A DNA stretch of 64,000 nt from positions 32,297 through 96,296 of the forward strand of contig NZ_JASITD010000020.1 in NCBI RefSeq assembly GCF_030063445.1, given 5' to 3'. Under the pieces are notes generated by a model, which was given only the letters and a program-made list of their open reading frames with translations, did no database searches and was not told where the DNA came from. Within the stretch, counting starts at the first letter, position 1. Each line of letters begins with the position of its first letter. Below are positions 48,110 to 55,964 of this stretch, piece by piece. A program made the position numbers and the translations under genes. This stretch comes from Hymenobacter sp. H14-R3 (lineage in GTDB: Bacteria; Bacteroidota; Bacteroidia; Cytophagales; Hymenobacteraceae).

Positions 48110-49939
48110 GTGTTGAGTACTTGGTTTTCCTGCCCCCGCCGCTTTTTCTATTATCTCCTGTGCCTGCTGCCGCTGGCCCTGCACGCGCAAGCCCCACCCA
48201 GCCTCGGGGCCATTGCCGGTGAGGAGGACCTTCGCCCCGCCCCGCCCAAGCGCGAATTGCGCGGCTTCTGGGTGGCCACGGTGGCCAACATCGACTGGCC
48301 CAACCAGCGCGGCGAGGCCCCCGAGCACTACCGCCGCGAGTACCGCCGCCTGCTCGACGCCGGCCAGCGCGCCGGTCTCAACGCCGTGTTTGTGCAAATT
48401 CGGCCCGCCTCCGACGCCTTCTATAAGTCCGATTTAGAGCCCTGGAGCAAGTACCTCACCGGCCGCCAGGGCAAGGCCCCCGGCGAGAACGACGACCCGC
48501 TGCCCTTCCTCATTGCCGAGGCGCACCGGCATAATATGGAGTTCCATGCTTGGTTCAACCCCTACCGGGCCACCATGGACACGGTAACGCGCTCGCTGGC
48601 CTCGCTGCACCCGTATAAGCGTCATCCTGAGTGGTTTATCAAGTATTCCAAGCAGTACCTCTACAACCCCGGCCTGCCGGCGGTGCGCGACCATATTCGG
48701 CGCGTGATTATGGATGTGGTGCGGCGCTATGATATTGACGGCGTGCACTTTGACGACTACTTCTACCCGTATCCTGAGGTGGGCGTGGTGTTTCACGATG
48801 AGCAGGCGTTCCAGAACCAGAACCCCGATAACTTGGCCCTGGCCGACTGGCGGCGGCAGAACGTGAACATCCTCATCCGCGACCTGCACGACAGCATTCA
48901 GTCGGCCAAGCGATGGGTGAAATTCGGCATTTCGCCCTTCGGCGTGTGGATGAATAAGAGCGCCGACCCCAACGGCTCCGACACCCGCGCCGGCCAGCCC
49001 AGCTACTCCAACCTGTACGCCGACTCACGCCTGTGGCTGCAAAAAGGCTGGGTCGATTACATTTTGCCGCAGCTGTATTGGAGCACTAAGTTCCGGCTGG
49101 TGCCCTACGCCGCGCTGCTGGAGTGGTGGACGCGTAACCACTTCAACCGCCACCTCTACATCGGCCACGGTACCTACCGGATGCTCGAAAGCACCCGCTC
49201 CGACACCGCCTGGCGCAACCCGCGCGAGCTGCTGCGCCAGGTGCGCCTCAACCGCGACTACCCCAGTGATGTGCAGGGCAGCGTATTCTTCTCAGCTAAG
49301 TCAGTAGCTACCAATCCGTTGCACACTACCGATTCGCTGCGCCGCGATGCCTACCGCGCCCCGGCCCTGGTGCCCGTGATGCCCTGGCTCGACAGCCTGG
49401 CCCCGCGCCCGGTGCGCGAGCTGGTGCTCAACCGCCTGGGCCACACCGCCACCCTCACCTGGCAGCCCAGCCTCGTGCCCGCCGCCGACGGCGACCTGGC
49501 CACCTACTACGTGCTCTACCGCTTCGAGCGCGGCCAGGTGATGGGCCCCAACGACCCGCGCCGCATTCTCACCATCATCCGGCCCAGCGGCCCGCCCCAG
49601 CCCGCCACCTTCGCCGACACCACCGCCGAGCCCGGCGTGGCCTACGCCTACTACCTCACCGCCGTCGACCGCCTGCACAACGAAAGTCCGCCGGTCCGCA
49701 TCTTCACCGAAGGCAAGCTGCCCGTCGAAACGCTGGCCGCCGCGCCGCCCGCCCAGGCCCCGCCAGTAGCCGCCGCTACGCGCCCCGCGCCGCGGCCGAC
49801 CGTAGCCGTGGTGCCGGGCCCCCGCCCGCAGGCCCGCCCCGCGGTGCCGAGCCCGGCAGAGGTAACCAAGGTGAAAGTCAAGGAAAAGGAAAAGCCCCGG
49901 CGGCGCGGCTTCTTCGCGCGGCTGTTTGGGCTGAAGTAG
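48110..49939 (+). CDS. Secreted family 10-like glycosyl hydrolase (DUF187/GHL10)
   Basis: 609 residues. GTG start at 48110 (TTG at 48113 possible); signal peptide FFYYLLCLLPLALHAQAP. TIM-barrel domain ~45-420: RELRGFWVATVANIDWPNQR, NAVFVQIRPASDAFYKSDLE, MEFHAWFNPYRATMD, YDIDGVHFDDYFYPYPEVGV and LPQLYWSTKFRLVPYAALLE. The Asp-containing DGVHFDDY motif is the family hallmark. A fibronectin-like domain follows (~430-540), then an Ala/Pro linker and a basic tail EKEKPRRRGFFARLFGLK. Relatives are thought to cut cell-wall or extracellular glycans, but their substrates are mostly unknown. It stands alone on the plus strand. Confidence 0.85.
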   Translation: MLSTWFSCPRRFFYYLLCLLPLALHAQAPPSLGAIAGEEDLRPAPPKRELRGFWVATVANIDWPNQRGEAPEHYRREYRRLLDAGQRAGLNAVFVQIRPASDAFYKSDLEPWSKYLTGRQGKAPGENDDPLPFLIAEAHRHNMEFHAWFNPYRATMDTVTRSLASLHPYKRHPEWFIKYSKQYLYNPGLPAVRDHIRRVIMDVVRRYDIDGVHFDDYFYPYPEVGVVFHDEQAFQNQNPDNLALADWRRQNVNILIRDLHDSIQSAKRWVKFGISPFGVWMNKSADPNGSDTRAGQPSYSNLYADSRLWLQKGWVDYILPQLYWSTKFRLVPYAALLEWWTRNHFNRHLYIGHGTYRMLESTRSDTAWRNPRELLRQVRLNRDYPSDVQGSVFFSAKSVATNPLHTTDSLRRDAYRAPALVPVMPWLDSLAPRPVRELVLNRLGHTATLTWQPSLVPAADGDLATYYVLYRFERGQVMGPNDPRRILTIIRPSGPPQPATFADTTAEPGVAYAYYLTAVDRLHNESPPVRIFTEGKLPVETLAAAPPAQAPPVAAATRPAPRPTVAVVPGPRPQARPAVPSPAEVTKVKVKEKEKPRRRGFFARLFGLK

Positions 49940-49955
49940 GAGGGCTGGCTCGCCT

Positions 49956-50100
49956 TCCGGGTAACCCCACCCCCTAGCCCCCTCCCCTCCGGGAGAGGGG
50001 GAACTAGCTCTAAATCTAGTTTTTAAATAAGGCTTTAGAAACTAAAAACTAGTCCCCCCTCTCCCGGAGGGGAGGGGGCTAGGGGGTGGGGTTACCCGGA
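49956..50100. repeat. Large palindromic intergenic element, family F
   Basis: Arms of 52 bases at 49956-50007 and 50049-50100 pair with essentially one mismatch. The outer part reads TCCGGGTAACCCCACCCCCT and the inner part GGGAGAGGGG...ACTAG. The centre is AT-rich. It lies between two convergent genes. The motif CCCCACCCCCTAGCCCCCTC occurs in dispersed repeats of unrelated bacteria as well. Confidence 0.9.
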
Positions 50101-50115
50101 GGGTGAGCTAAAAAC

Positions 50116-51570
50116 CTACCCCAATTTCCAGCCCGCCCGGTAATCGCGCTTCACAAACTGGTTTACCTCCTCCAGGTTGGTGATGCGCATCTGCTGGTTG
50201 TCCCAGAGCAGCTTGAGGCCGCGGCCGGGGTAGTCGAAGCCCTGGCCCGCGGCCTTGGGGCGCCGGAGGTCGTAGCCGCGCACGGCCAGGTTGGCCATGA
50301 GCAGGGCTTCGGTGAGCGGGCCGGCCGTTTCGAAGGGTGAGCTGACCGGCATTTTGCCGTAGCTGGCCAGGCAGGCTTCTACCCACTGGCCGTAGTGGCC
50401 GTTGGCCTGGCCGGGCACGCGGGCCAGCGTTTGGGGCACGTGCACCTCCTGGTTGCGCGAGAGGGGCAGCAGGCGCGGGTCGGCCCCGTAGGTGCTGGCC
50501 ATCATCTTGCCCTTGTCGCCGATGAAGAGCGTGCCATTGCCACCGTCGCCAAACAGCTCGTTGGCCCCCAGCTCATCAGGGCGCTCGGGCTGAATGCCGC
50601 CGTCCATCCAATGCACCGTTACGTCGTGCTGCGTTTTATTGGTCTTTGGAAACGTGAGCGTAACGTGGCTGCTCGGCGGGCAGCTCTCGGGGAAGAAACC
50701 GCGCTTGAACTCATCCACGTACACGCTGCCCACGCTGGCCTGCACTGCATTGGCATACTGCAAGTTAAGTACCTTGAAGGGTGCTTCCATGAGGTGGCAG
50801 CCCATGTCGCCGAGCGCGCCGGTGCCGTAGTCCCACCAGCCGCGCCAGTTGAAGGGTACCAGCTTATCCACGTAGTCGCGCTGGGGCGCGGTGCCCAGCC
50901 ACAGGTCCCAATCGAGCTCGGTGGGCGGCGTCATTTTGGTGGTGGGCCAGGCAATGCCCTGGGGCCACACCGGGCGGTCGGTCCAGCAGTACACGGTGTG
51001 CACCTCGCCGATGGTGCCCGCGTCGTACCACTCCTGCAACTGCCGCACGCCGTCGTTCGAGCCACCCTGGTTGCCCATCTGGGTCACCACTTTGTAGCGC
51101 TTGGCCGCCTCCGTGAGCGTGCGCGCCTCGTATATGTCGTGGGTCAGCGGCTTCTGCACGTACACGTGCTTGCCCAGCTGCATGGCCGCCAGCGTGGTAA
51201 TAGCGTGGTTATGGTCGGGCGTCGATACCGATACCGCATCGAAGTGCTTGTGCTCCTTGTCAAACAGCTTGCGCCAATCCTTGTGGTAGCTGGCCTGCGG
51301 AAAGGCCTTGCGCGAGTTAGCCGCCCGGCGGTCGTCCACGTCGCAGAGGTAGGCAATGCGGGCCTTGCCGGTCTTGGCAAAGGACGCGATGTCGCTCTCG
51401 CCCTTGCCGCCCACGCCCACGCAGGCAATCACCAGCTGGTCGCTGGGCGCGGTGTAGCCCTTGCCCCCGAGCACGAAGCGCGGCAAAATGAGAATGCCGG
51501 CCGTGGCGGCCGTGCCCTGTTTAATAAAATTGCGGCGAGACGTATCGGTGGTTTCGGGTAGCTGGCTCAT
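50116..51570 (-). CDS. Gfo/Idh/MocA-family oxidoreductase with a Tat signal
   Basis: 484 residues from the ATG at 51570 (MSQLPETTDTSRRNFIKQGT). The twin-arginine SRRNFIK and a hydrophobic stretch GTAATAGILILPRFVLG mark Tat export. Then the NAD(P)-binding domain (VIACVGVGGKGESDIASFAK; FDAVSVSTPDHNHAITTLAA), the active-site lysine in LGKHVYVQKPLTHDIYEA, and the C-terminal domain (WWDYGTGALGDMGCHLMEAP). This is the layout of Bacteroidota Gfo/Idh/MocA proteins that act on sugars or sugar derivatives in the periplasm. The exact reaction is unknown and no partner enzyme adjoins. Confidence 0.88.
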   Translation of the reverse strand: MSQLPETTDTSRRNFIKQGTAATAGILILPRFVLGGKGYTAPSDQLVIACVGVGGKGESDIASFAKTGKARIAYLCDVDDRRAANSRKAFPQASYHKDWRKLFDKEHKHFDAVSVSTPDHNHAITTLAAMQLGKHVYVQKPLTHDIYEARTLTEAAKRYKVVTQMGNQGGSNDGVRQLQEWYDAGTIGEVHTVYCWTDRPVWPQGIAWPTTKMTPPTELDWDLWLGTAPQRDYVDKLVPFNWRGWWDYGTGALGDMGCHLMEAPFKVLNLQYANAVQASVGSVYVDEFKRGFFPESCPPSSHVTLTFPKTNKTQHDVTVHWMDGGIQPERPDELGANELFGDGGNGTLFIGDKGKMMASTYGADPRLLPLSRNQEVHVPQTLARVPGQANGHYGQWVEACLASYGKMPVSSPFETAGPLTEALLMANLAVRGYDLRRPKAAGQGFDYPGRGLKLLWDNQQMRITNLEEVNQFVKRDYRAGWKLG

Positions 51571-51693
51571 GGGCAATTGGTTGAGTGGGAAAGGTGGGCA
51601 AAAGGTAAGCAGAAAGTGAGAGTTAGCTAACCTGCGGCCCAGCTACGCAGCGCCCGCAGTTACTTTGCGCCCGCACCCTTTGCCTCGCCACCC

Positions 51694-52833
51694 ATGCGCC
51701 CCGTCGATTCCCCTCTTCCCGCCCGCCTGGTTTCGCTCGACGTATTTCGGGGCCTCACCGTGATGCTGATGGTAGTGGTGAACAACCCCGGCGACTGGGG
51801 CCACATCTACCCGCCCCTGGAGCACGCCGAGTGGAACGGCTGCACGCCCACCGACCTTGTGTTCCCGTTCTTTCTCTTCATCGTGGGTGTGAGCCTGGCC
51901 TATGCCCTGGCCGGGGCCCGGCGCAGCGGCGCGCCCACCAGGCCGGTGCTGGCGCGGGTGGCGCGCCGGGCGGGTATTTTGTTCAGCCTGGGCGTGCTCA
52001 CCTCCCTCTACCCGCACTTCGATTTTGCCACGGTGCGCATCATGGGCGTGTTGCAGCGCATTGCGCTGGTGTACCTGGGCACCAGCTGCATTTATCTGCT
52101 AACCGGCTGGCGCATGCAGGCTATCCTGTTGATAACCTTGTTGATAACGTATGCCTTGCTCATGCAGCTGGCCCCCGTGCCCGGCTTCGGCCCTGCCAAC
52201 TTGGCGCCCACCACCAACCTCGGGGCCTGGCTCGACCGTACCGTTTTCACCGAAGCCCACCTCTGGCAAACCTCCCGCACCTGGGACCCCGAGGGCCTGC
52301 TCGGTACCCTGCCCGCGCTGGGCACCGGGCTGCTGGGCCTGCTGGCCGGCCAGTGGCTGCGCTGGCCCGGCCCCGCGCCCGTGGCCAAGCCGCTGGGCCT
52401 GGCGCTGGCCGGCGCGCTCGCCGTAGTGGCGGGCCTCGTCTGGAGCACCTGGTTTCCCATCAACAAAGCGCTGTGGACGAGCTCCTACGTGCTCTTCACG
52501 GGTGGGCTGGCGCTGGGGCTGCTGGCGCTGCTCTACTGGCTCTGCGATGTGCGCAGCTACCGGCGCGGGCTGGGGCCGGTGCTGGCATTTGGGGTTAATG
52601 CGATAGCGGTATTTTTCTTCTCGGCTATCCTCTCGCGCACCTTCGGTTTGGTGCGGCTGCCAGGTCCGGCCGGCCGGCCGCTGGGCTTCAAAGAATGGCT
52701 CTACGAGGGCGGCATTGCCCCGTTTTTCAGCAACCCGCGCCAGGCGTCGCTGGCCGGCGCGGTAGTATGTTTGCTTATCTGGCTGGCCGTGCTCAGCTGG
52801 CTGCGCCGCCAAAACTGGGTCTGGAAAGTATAA
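51694..52833 (+). CDS. HGSNAT/DUF5009-like multi-pass membrane protein
   Basis: 379 residues, about ten membrane helices. The opening PARLVSLDVFRGLTVMLMVV and NNPGDWGHIYPPLEHAEWNG are the signature of the heparan-alpha-glucosaminide N-acetyltransferase-like family (DUF5009), with the downstream GCTPTDLVFPFFLFIVGVSL, which in the human enzyme lies near the active histidine region. In bacteria, members are thought to act on glucosamine-containing sugars at the inner membrane; unproven for this clade. It is divergent from the Gfo/Idh/MocA gene with 123 bases between starts, which hints at a shared sugar-related task. Confidence 0.8.
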   Translation: MRPVDSPLPARLVSLDVFRGLTVMLMVVVNNPGDWGHIYPPLEHAEWNGCTPTDLVFPFFLFIVGVSLAYALAGARRSGAPTRPVLARVARRAGILFSLGVLTSLYPHFDFATVRIMGVLQRIALVYLGTSCIYLLTGWRMQAILLITLLITYALLMQLAPVPGFGPANLAPTTNLGAWLDRTVFTEAHLWQTSRTWDPEGLLGTLPALGTGLLGLLAGQWLRWPGPAPVAKPLGLALAGALAVVAGLVWSTWFPINKALWTSSYVLFTGGLALGLLALLYWLCDVRSYRRGLGPVLAFGVNAIAVFFFSAILSRTFGLVRLPGPAGRPLGFKEWLYEGGIAPFFSNPRQASLAGAVVCLLIWLAVLSWLRRQNWVWKV

Positions 52834-52984
52834 AACGTTCCCTTTGCAGCGAAGTTGCATGAGGTAATAACGCCAAATTGCATCGTAGTTGCAATAAAGA
52901 TAACTGTCTGTTAATCAACACTTATTGGGGCTAAGTGGCGAGTGCCTCGCGTATACTTGGCCGCCTAGCTAGCTTACTCAGGGT

Positions 52985-53788
52985 ATGAAAATTCTCATCA
53001 TCGGTGGCGGCAACATGGGCCTGACCTACGCCCGCAGCTTTGTGCGCGCCCACATCACCTCGCGGCTCGACCTGCGCCTGCTGGCCCGCTCGCCCGAGCG
53101 CGTGGCCGCCTTGGCCGCCCACGAAATCGGCACCGTGTGGGGCCAGCCGCAAGACTGCGTGCCGGGCGCCGATATCATCATCCTGGCCGTGAAGCCCCAG
53201 GATTCGGGGGCGCTGTTTGAGACATTGCGCGGCCTCGTGCAGCCCCAGCAAGTAGTGCTCAGCATCATGGCCGGTGTGCGCATTGCCACCCTGCGCGAGG
53301 CCCTGGGCACGCCCAAAATCATCCGGGCTATGCCCAACCTGCCCGCCCAAATCGGCATGGGGATGACGGCCTTCACCAGCACCGACGAGGTGAGCCGCGC
53401 CGAGCTGGTACAGGTGCAAAACCTGCTCAGCACCACCGGCAAAACGGTGTACGTGGAGCAGGAAAGCGCCATTGACGCCAGCACCGCCATCTCGGGCAGC
53501 GGCCCCGCCTACGTGTACTACTGCATGGAAGCCCTGATGGCCGCCGCCGCCCAAATGGGTTTTGCCCCCGCCGAGGCCGAGCTGCTGGTGAGCCAAACGT
53601 TTCGGGGCGCGGTGGAGCTCTATAGCCAGGCCGGCCTCAGCTGCCAGGAATGGATTGCCCGCGTGGCCTCCAAGGGCGGTACCACTGAGGCCGCCATGCA
53701 GGCCTTCGGCAGCGGGGCCGTGCGTGAGGGCCTCATGGCCGGAGCCGAGGCTGCCCGCGCCCGCGCCGAAGAGCTGGGCAAGCGCTAA
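52985..53788 (+). CDS. proC: Pyrroline-5-carboxylate reductase
   Basis: 267 residues, the usual length. It reduces pyrroline-5-carboxylate to proline with NADPH. Seen: the Rossmann start MKILIIGGGNMGLTYARSFV, the mid motif IIRAMPNLPAQIGMGMTAFT, the proline-binding region SAIDASTAISGSGPAYVYYC, and LVSQTFRGAVELYSQAGLSC near residue 198, then RVASKGGTTEAAMQAFGSGA. Complete. It is followed 39 bases later by an SDR-type gene that may be co-transcribed. Confidence 0.95.
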   Translation: MKILIIGGGNMGLTYARSFVRAHITSRLDLRLLARSPERVAALAAHEIGTVWGQPQDCVPGADIIILAVKPQDSGALFETLRGLVQPQQVVLSIMAGVRIATLREALGTPKIIRAMPNLPAQIGMGMTAFTSTDEVSRAELVQVQNLLSTTGKTVYVEQESAIDASTAISGSGPAYVYYCMEALMAAAAQMGFAPAEAELLVSQTFRGAVELYSQAGLSCQEWIARVASKGGTTEAAMQAFGSGAVREGLMAGAEAARARAEELGKR

Positions 53789-53827
53789 TTTATAAAGTTA
53801 ACTAATTTATTTATAAGCAGTTGCGTT

Positions 53828-54472
53828 ATGAAGAAGACAGCTTTACTCGCGGGCGCTACCGGGCTCATTGGTAGTACTTTACTGCCGCTGCTGCTGGCCT
53901 CCGACCGCTACGCCAAGGTAATTGTGGTGGGCCGCCGCCCGGTGGCCACCCAGCACCCCAAACTCACCCAAGTAGTAGTAGACCTGGGCGACCTGGAAAC
54001 CGAGCGCCTGCGCCTCATCGCCGATGACGTGTTTTGCTGCCTGGGCACTACCATCAAGCAAGCGGGCTCGCGCGAGGCATTCTACAAAGTTGATTTTCTG
54101 TATGTTGTGCAGCTGGCGGCGCTCACGGCAGCCAATTTCGCAGCGCAGTTCCTGGTGGTGTCGTCGCTGGGGGCCGATGCCAGCTCGCGCGTTTACTACA
54201 GCCGCGTAAAGGGCGAAATGGAGGAAGCCGTGCAGCAAGTGCCCTTCCGGGCCATCCATATTTTCCGGCCCTCGCTGCTGCTGGGCGACCGCGCCCAGCC
54301 CCGCCTCGGCGAGCGCCTGGGCGCAGCCGTGCTGGCGCTGGTACGCCCGCTGCTGCGCGGCGGCTGGCGCAAGTACCGGCCCGTAGCCGCCGCTACCGTG
54401 GCCCAGGCCATGCTGCGCGCCGCCCAAGACGACGGCGGCGGACTGCGAATTCATGACTTTGACATGCCATAA
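53828..54472 (+). CDS. NAD(P)-binding SDR/TIP30-like oxidoreductase
   Basis: 214 residues. Rossmann glycine motif ALLAGATGLIGSTLLPLLLA near residues 5-24, ADDVFCCLGTTIKQAGSREA (the CLGTT motif of the HTATIP2/TIP30 branch), KVDFLYVVQLAALTAANFAA, and the YYSRVKGEMEEAVQQ Tyr/Lys pair. The C-terminal HIFRPSLLLGDRAQPRLGER is typical of the same branch. The substrate is unknown; TIP30-like proteins bind NAD(P)H and may be redox sensors. It lies directly behind proC on the same strand. Confidence 0.8.
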   Translation: MKKTALLAGATGLIGSTLLPLLLASDRYAKVIVVGRRPVATQHPKLTQVVVDLGDLETERLRLIADDVFCCLGTTIKQAGSREAFYKVDFLYVVQLAALTAANFAAQFLVVSSLGADASSRVYYSRVKGEMEEAVQQVPFRAIHIFRPSLLLGDRAQPRLGERLGAAVLALVRPLLRGGWRKYRPVAAATVAQAMLRAAQDDGGGLRIHDFDMP

Positions 54473-54543
54473 CCCAGCTTCTAAAGGAACCAGACGCAGC
54501 ACGCTAGAAGAAGGGCATTCGCTGGCTTCCCGTTGTTAAAATG

Positions 54544-54584
54544 CTAAGAAGCCCCTGATAGACAGTGCTATCAGGGGCTTCTTA
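54544..54584. terminator. Bidirectional terminator between the SDR gene and the Tyr/Pro-rich gene
   Basis: CTAAGAAGCCCCTGATA pairs with TATCAGGGGCTTCTTAG around an 7-8 base loop; the neighbouring genes converge. Confidence 0.8.
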
Positions 54585-54609
54585 GTAAATAACCGGGGCT
54601 ACGCAAAGC

Positions 54610-54921
54610 CTACCAGCGGCGACCATGCCCGTGCCCGTAGCCGCGGCCATAGTGCACGGGGCGAGGCGCATAGTACACCGGGCGCGGGGCATAGTACACG
54701 GGGCGCGGCGCGTAGTACGCCGGGGCCGGGGCATAGTATACCGGAGCCGGTGCATAGTAAACGGGGGGTGGCGGGGCCACCACTACGGGGGCCGCGCGTG
54801 GGTAATAGCCGCGGCCGTAATAAGGCTGGCCGATTCGGGCGCTAATAACGACCTGGGCCGAAGCAGTACCTACGCTGAGCAAGCCCAGCAACAACGCAAA
54901 CAACATGGGGCGGAAACGCAT
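54610..54921 (-). CDS. Secreted Tyr/Ala/Pro-repeat protein
   Basis: 103 residues. Signal peptide MRFRPMLFALLLGLLSVGTA cut after SAQ; an earlier start at 54942 is possible. After a short spacer (GQPYYGRGYYPRAAP) the chain is built from a heptad PVYYAPR or PVYYAPA repeated about seven times, ending HYGRGYGHGHGRRW. The 21-base DNA unit is repeated with small changes. It resembles structural surface proteins of the YXAP-type, possibly adhesive or cell-wall associated; no assigned family. The next gene upstream (55018) is a Gly/Tyr-rich relative in composition, on the same strand. Confidence 0.7.
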   Translation of the reverse strand: MRFRPMLFALLLGLLSVGTASAQVVISARIGQPYYGRGYYPRAAPVVVAPPPPVYYAPAPVYYAPAPAYYAPRPVYYAPRPVYYAPRPVHYGRGYGHGHGRRW

Positions 54922-55017
54922 GGCTTGTTCGTGCCGAAGCACGCGGTTAGGAGGGTGAGAAAAGGAAGGAGTTACTTGTAGAAAAGCGCAATTGGCAACG
55001 AGCCGGGCAGTGCGGGC

Positions 55018-55323
55018 CTAGCGTCCACGACGACCGCCGTAGTGCCCACCGCCGTAGCCGCCCCGGTTGCCACCACCGTAGTAACCGCGGCCCCCGCCGC
55101 CGTGGTAGCCCCGGTCGCCGCCGCCGTAGTAGTTGCCGCGGTAAATCGGCCGCGCCGGGGTGATAATAACCGGCCGGGGCGCGTAGTAGCGCGGCCCGTA
55201 GTAGCTGGGGCCATAGTACGGATAGGGCGCGCCCACGCTGGCGCCGGCATACACGCCAGGAGCACAGCTACTCAGGCCCAAGCCCAAAAGCAGAAACAAG
55301 GAAAAAAACAAATTGCGACGCAT
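55018..55323 (-). CDS. Gly/Tyr-rich lipoprotein
   Basis: 101 residues. Lipoprotein signal MRRNLFFSLFLLLGLGLSSC with acylated cysteine, then CAPGVYAGASVGAPYPYYGP, a Tyr/Pro-rich block (RYYAPRPVIITPARPIYRGN), and a C-terminal Gly/Tyr/Arg-rich half (RGYHGGGGRGYYGGGNRGGY). No globular domain is evident. By analogy with short Gly-rich surface proteins it may stick to the outer-membrane or extracellular matrix. Paired with the Tyr/Pro-rich gene at 54610, 96 bases downstream, in one probable transcript. Confidence 0.7.
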   Translation of the reverse strand: MRRNLFFSLFLLLGLGLSSCAPGVYAGASVGAPYPYYGPSYYGPRYYAPRPVIITPARPIYRGNYYGGGDRGYHGGGGRGYYGGGNRGGYGGGHYGGRRGR

Positions 55324-55618
55324 AGTAGGGCAGGAGCCGAGGCCCCCGGTTTAGAGTTGCTTGGAACAACGTTTGGTTGGACAACACACGCCGCGGGAGG
55401 TTTAATTTCCGTAGCATTTATTGGCCTGGCAACGTCAATCATTAGCCAGCACTGCTGAATGAGATATTGCCAAAACCTTGCCAAAAAAGTGGCCTGTTAT
55501 CTTCGATTTTATTACCCGTTAATACCTTATAATTCAGTAGATTATAAAAATGTCTAAATGAATCAAAATCACCCCGGCAGCGTTACATAAGCAGCCAATA
55601 ACCTGCCCTGCCGCCTTT

Positions 55619-55891
55619 ATGAAAAACCCCGCCGATTACCTGTCCAGCCGCGTGTTTGAAGCCCGCCGCCCCCGCCGCGAATTGCAGCCCGTAGTAGCGT
55701 ACACCGACGCCGTGCAGGCCATTGAGCAGGCCCTGGCCGATGCCGAGAAGTATAAATATTTGCTGATGCGCGCCCTGCGCCGCCACCACGACGAGCTAGC
55801 CGATGTTGCTCCCCTAACCGTTGTTCCGGCCAGCCCCGACGCGACGCGCGTACTGCCGCTCTATCCCGCTGGCTTGCCCCTGGCTGCCTAA
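55619..55891 (+). CDS. Small hypothetical protein, 90 residues
   Basis: MKNPADYLSSRVFEARRPRR at the start, then a helix TDAVQAIEQALADAEKYKYL and LMRALRRHHDELADVAPLTV; Pro/Ala-rich end. No signal or membrane segment. The short helical pattern resembles small regulatory or partner proteins, but I cannot place it. Its own terminator follows 13 bases after the stop, which supports it being a real gene. The upstream 300 bases are non-coding. Confidence 0.5.
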   Translation: MKNPADYLSSRVFEARRPRRELQPVVAYTDAVQAIEQALADAEKYKYLLMRALRRHHDELADVAPLTVVPASPDATRVLPLYPAGLPLAA

Positions 55892-55904
55892 GACCACCAG
55901 CCAG

Positions 55905-55962
55905 TTTTGCGCGTAAAAGAGCCGCCCTGGGTTAGCCCGGGGCGGCTCTTTTACGCGCAAAA
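55905..55962. terminator. Bidirectional terminator
   Basis: TTTTGCGCGTAAAAGAGCCG pairs with CGGCTCTTTTACGCGCAAAA around a GC-rich loop; it lies between convergent genes at 55891 and 55965. Confidence 0.85.
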
Positions 55963-55964
55963 TA

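Noticed and set aside
54640..54780. Regular 21-base repeats that could suggest a CRISPR array or satellite
   Set aside because: The units encode in-frame PVYYAPR/PVYYAPA heptads of a secreted protein; there are no unique spacers and no cas genes.
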